Below are positions 61,301 through 64,000 of a stretch of 64,000 nucleotides of DNA, piece after piece (the stretch's first letter is position 1; each line of letters opens with the position of its first letter). The notes under the pieces are model-generated. The model saw only the letters and a list, made by a program, of their open reading frames with translations, did no database searches and was not told where the DNA came from. Origin of the DNA: Luidia sarsii (taxonomy: Eukaryota > Echinodermata > Asteroidea > Paxillosida > Luidiidae); NCBI GenBank assembly GCA_949987565.1, contig OX465113.1, positions 8,612,270-8,676,269 on the forward strand, in the 5' to 3' direction. A program made the position numbers and the translations under genes.

Positions 61301-63808
61301 TCCCCTATCGATCGGCCCCAATATGAAAGTTTTGGGGAGATCCCTGTTTAATGTGGTAAAATAAGTCATTAATTCTAAGTCACTTACCTGCGCACTTCTA
61401 AAAATCACTTACCGAGGGAAACAAATCAATTACTGCCGGTATGTGGGTAAGTGTCAATTTCGAGCTGTGGTCTCATGGTTGTTATTCATTAAAAATTTCA
61501 TTATTAACTTTTCATCATACATATGTACTACATGTAGGTTTCTGAAGAACTGTACAAGACCTGGGGGATTCGCCGCAGGGTGACATCTGCGTATCATCCA
61601 CAGGCCAATGGCTTAGATGAGCGCATGAACCAGACACTGAAGACATCCATTGCAAAGCTGGTCAATGAGAAGCAGGATGACTGGGAGGAATACCTAGGTA
61701 GTTGTTCTTTGGTTGATCTTGGGGCTTACTACAGTTTTAGCAGTTTGACTTTGAGTGTGTAGTATTTTCTAATGCTCAGTATGTGGAAGTCTTGATTGCA
61801 ATACATGAATTCTAAATTTTGTTTCACAGAACCAGTTCTTTTTGCATACCGGACCTCTGTTCATGCCTCCACGAACTTCACTCCATTCTATCTGATGTAC
61901 AACAGAGAGGCCAGATTGCCATGTGAGGTAAGTGATCCTTTACATGCCAACTTGATTCTATTGCAGCACAAGGTGACTTTTTACACTGGGAGTGTTTATT
62001 CAAATTTAAACAGAAAACCTGTGGTAAATAGCCTTTTTTCTCACAAGACCTTCAGTAGAGGCTAAATAACAACAATGAGGCCTTTTCCCACAAGACAAAA
62101 TCTCAGGGATGGCCCCAGGGCAAAGCAGGGGTGAAACCGTTGTCGGGTTCCCACTAGAAATGTTCACCCCTGCATGACCCAGCATCACCCCGGTGATTGC
62201 TAAAACTCTGGGGTGAGTTCACCCATGCCATGACAATTTTTTTGGAGAGATTATTTCATTTCATTTCATTTCATTTTTTTTTCTCAGAGTTAGTACAAAC
62301 ATCAAAGTGACAAAACCAAACAGAACATGAATTAACATGGTAGCATCCTGAAGGATTGCCAAATGCAAACTTAATAACAATCAAGTGGCTCTCCCTTTAA
62401 ATGAAAGAAAGCCACTCACTGTCAGGCAAACAAAGACCTAAATGGGCTCTTGGGGTTATAAGGATGGGGGGGGTGAAAAGCTTTACAAAAGCATAAAGAC
62501 TACAAGCTTCAAGTATTGGGGATGAGTGAGGGGAATAAACAGCTAATCAAATTGATAATTAGTGCATGCTTGTGGAGACTGAGTGAATGCATAGGATTAG
62601 TTTGTCCTTTCCTGAATGTTGAATCCATGCAGCTGGACAGTGTGTAGACACAAAATCCAGATTTTCAGTGGCCTCTACAGACAAGTCATAAATTGAATGG
62701 ATAGGCAGATTGAAGTGCTCACCAACTGGTGTTCACAGCTTGGGAATGTTGATGGTTTATAAAAAAAAGACTTGAAGGTTTATGCAATTTATGTGTACTT
62801 TCGTATAAAACTTAGAACCTGTGCCATGGCTGATCAATGAAGTTAAATTGTAAGGCCATTAACCACAAGTTTACATTTGACCTTTGTTTGGTAAGCAGGT
62901 AATTAGCAACAGACTTACAATTTTTGATCTTGATCAAGTCAATCCATTTGGTGATGTGTGATATTATTCTCTGTAACTGCTTATATTTTCTATGGACTTT
63001 ATTCATGATTTTAGCTGCAAAGTGACCTGCCACAGGAATTTAATGCGAGTGCTCCTGACTTTGAGGCAGTGCAGGAGTTTGCTCAAAAAGTTAGTGAAAG
63101 AGCAGAAGCTGTACACAAACATGTAAGTCAGCGTTTCAAACTGTCAAGTAATAATTAACAAACAAATTTTGACAATTCTTTTTGACATTAGCATACAAAT
63201 GATTCTGTGTGTTTTTAAAATAGGTGAAGCACAACATCAGCATGGCCCAGGAAAAGGACAAAAAAAGCTACGCCAAGAGAATGGGGAAGAACGTTAAGTT
63301 GTTTCACCTTGAAGAAGGAATGCTGGTTTTGAAAAGGAATTACCGAAAGATTGGACGAAAAGGGAGCAAGTTGGAGCCCAATTGGATTGGACCTTACAGG
63401 TTATACACTAAACCTTTTGTTAACATTAATTTCTCTGAAAGTAGATTGATTGTGATGCATAATAATCTGAGGATTTTTTTGTTGACACCTCGTTTTATCC
63501 ATGCAGGATCAGCAACATTAGTGGCAACAATGTTGTTACACTTAAGTCAGCAGATGGGGAGGTGGAGTTGAAGGCTAAAGTACAGTATTCTCATCTGAAG
63601 CCCTACATATCCAACAACACCTCGGCCAGCCTGCCAAAAGCTGATCTTCACCGTAAGCCATATACTGTACATACATGCATTTACATTAATTAAGCTGTGT
63701 TTGTGTAAATTGAATGGTATTCTACAGTCTTATTATTGCTTTGTCTTTTAGGAGCTCCAGGAGGCGAGGACAACCAATTTGAAGCACACTATGAGGAAAT
63801 GGAAATCG
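58356..63808 (+). CDS. Multi-exon gypsy-type integrase gene (GIN/Ginger-like), 3' end outside window
   Basis: Ten exons: 58356-58542, 59200-59390, 59822-60072, 60167-60221, 61538-61697, 61830-61927, 63015-63122, 63224-63399, 63507-63652 and 63752-63808. Phases agree, giving 476 codons before a GTGAGA donor. The start ATG opens an acidic N-terminus (MADEPSDEPS). The LSKNQQRSVRRFARNF segment leads into an HHCC zinc-binding module (H93, H100, C130, C133). The integrase core has D161 (GIDLIGPM), D220 (CLSDQGREF) and E256 (HPQANGLDERMNQTLK), an exact D,D35E spacing. A GPY/F module follows (PNWIGPYR, 402-409, through YSHLKPY). No protease, reverse transcriptase or LTR is seen upstream. Introns spread through the integrase and an intact core suggest a host gene derived from a Ty3/gypsy or Ginger integrase. 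A live Ginger-type transposon with introns is the alternative. Confidence 0.85.
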
Positions 63809-63890
63809 GTGAGAAAACAAACATTTATACAATCAGTGATATACAAGAATGTTGCAAACTGCTTACTGACTAAAAATACCAAAATGCAAA

Positions 63891-63940
63891 TCTCAAAATT
63901 TAGTGGGCTTGACGTTTCGATCCTAGCAGGACCTTCACTG
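63891..63940 (-). repeat. Dispersed core repeat copy in the integrase gene intron
   Basis: On the minus strand: AAGGTCCTGCTAGGATCGAA, ACGTCAAGCCCACTAAATTT. It is close to the best copy at 37701-37756. Confidence 0.75.
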
Positions 63941-64000
63941 GACCAATCACTGTGAGGATGAATAATCCATGAGTTTTAATTCACTGCACTTAACATGCTT

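Noticed and set aside
59000..63808. Complete Ty3/gypsy retrotransposon
   Set aside because: No protease, reverse transcriptase, RNase H, primer-binding site or LTR is present and the integrase is interrupted by introns.

Overview
The window looks like nuclear DNA of a marine invertebrate. Genes are split by long introns with GT/AG splice sites, the intergenic DNA is full of tRNA-derived SINEs, MITEs and minisatellites, and TACATGTACATGTA-type simple repeats are everywhere. The gene set (a RANBP3 orthologue, ALG6, a Roco GTPase, a gypsy-type integrase gene) and the repeat style suggest a deuterostome such as an echinoderm, hemichordate or lancelet. I cannot decide among these from sequence alone. 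All gene models were built by hand from splice sites, reading phase and protein similarity recalled from memory.

Layout. (1) 73-23930, minus strand: a RANBP3-like gene with 15 coding exons visible; it runs off the left edge inside the Ran-binding domain. (2) 23931-24242: a 312-bp head-to-head intergenic region, probably a bidirectional promoter. (3) 24243-44371, plus strand: a complete 12-exon ALG6 gene (ER alpha-1,3-glucosyltransferase, 512 aa). Its introns hold several DNA transposons, including a 3-kb piggyBac element, and a short piggyBac-family element sits exactly on its stop codon. (4) 45950-47320: a 55-bp minisatellite that appears to be derived from a tRNA-like SINE. (5) 49435-55905, minus strand: a 5-exon gene for a 1049-aa Roco-type GTPase whose G domain is interrupted, between switch I and the DxxG motif, by about 400 residues containing 8-10 membrane-spanning segments. 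(6) 58356 to beyond the right edge, plus strand: an intron-rich gene encoding a gypsy-type integrase (HHCC zinc finger, DD35E core, GPY/F module) with no reverse transcriptase, most likely a domesticated GIN/Ginger-type gene.

The genes do not form an operon or pathway. RANBP3 and ALG6 share a promoter region, and the Roco and integrase genes are also head to head but 2.4 kb apart. The most novel item is the Roco protein with a polytopic membrane module spliced into its GTPase fold. Next are the piggyBac MITE that uses the ALG6 stop codon as part of its TTAA target site, and the intact multi-exon integrase.
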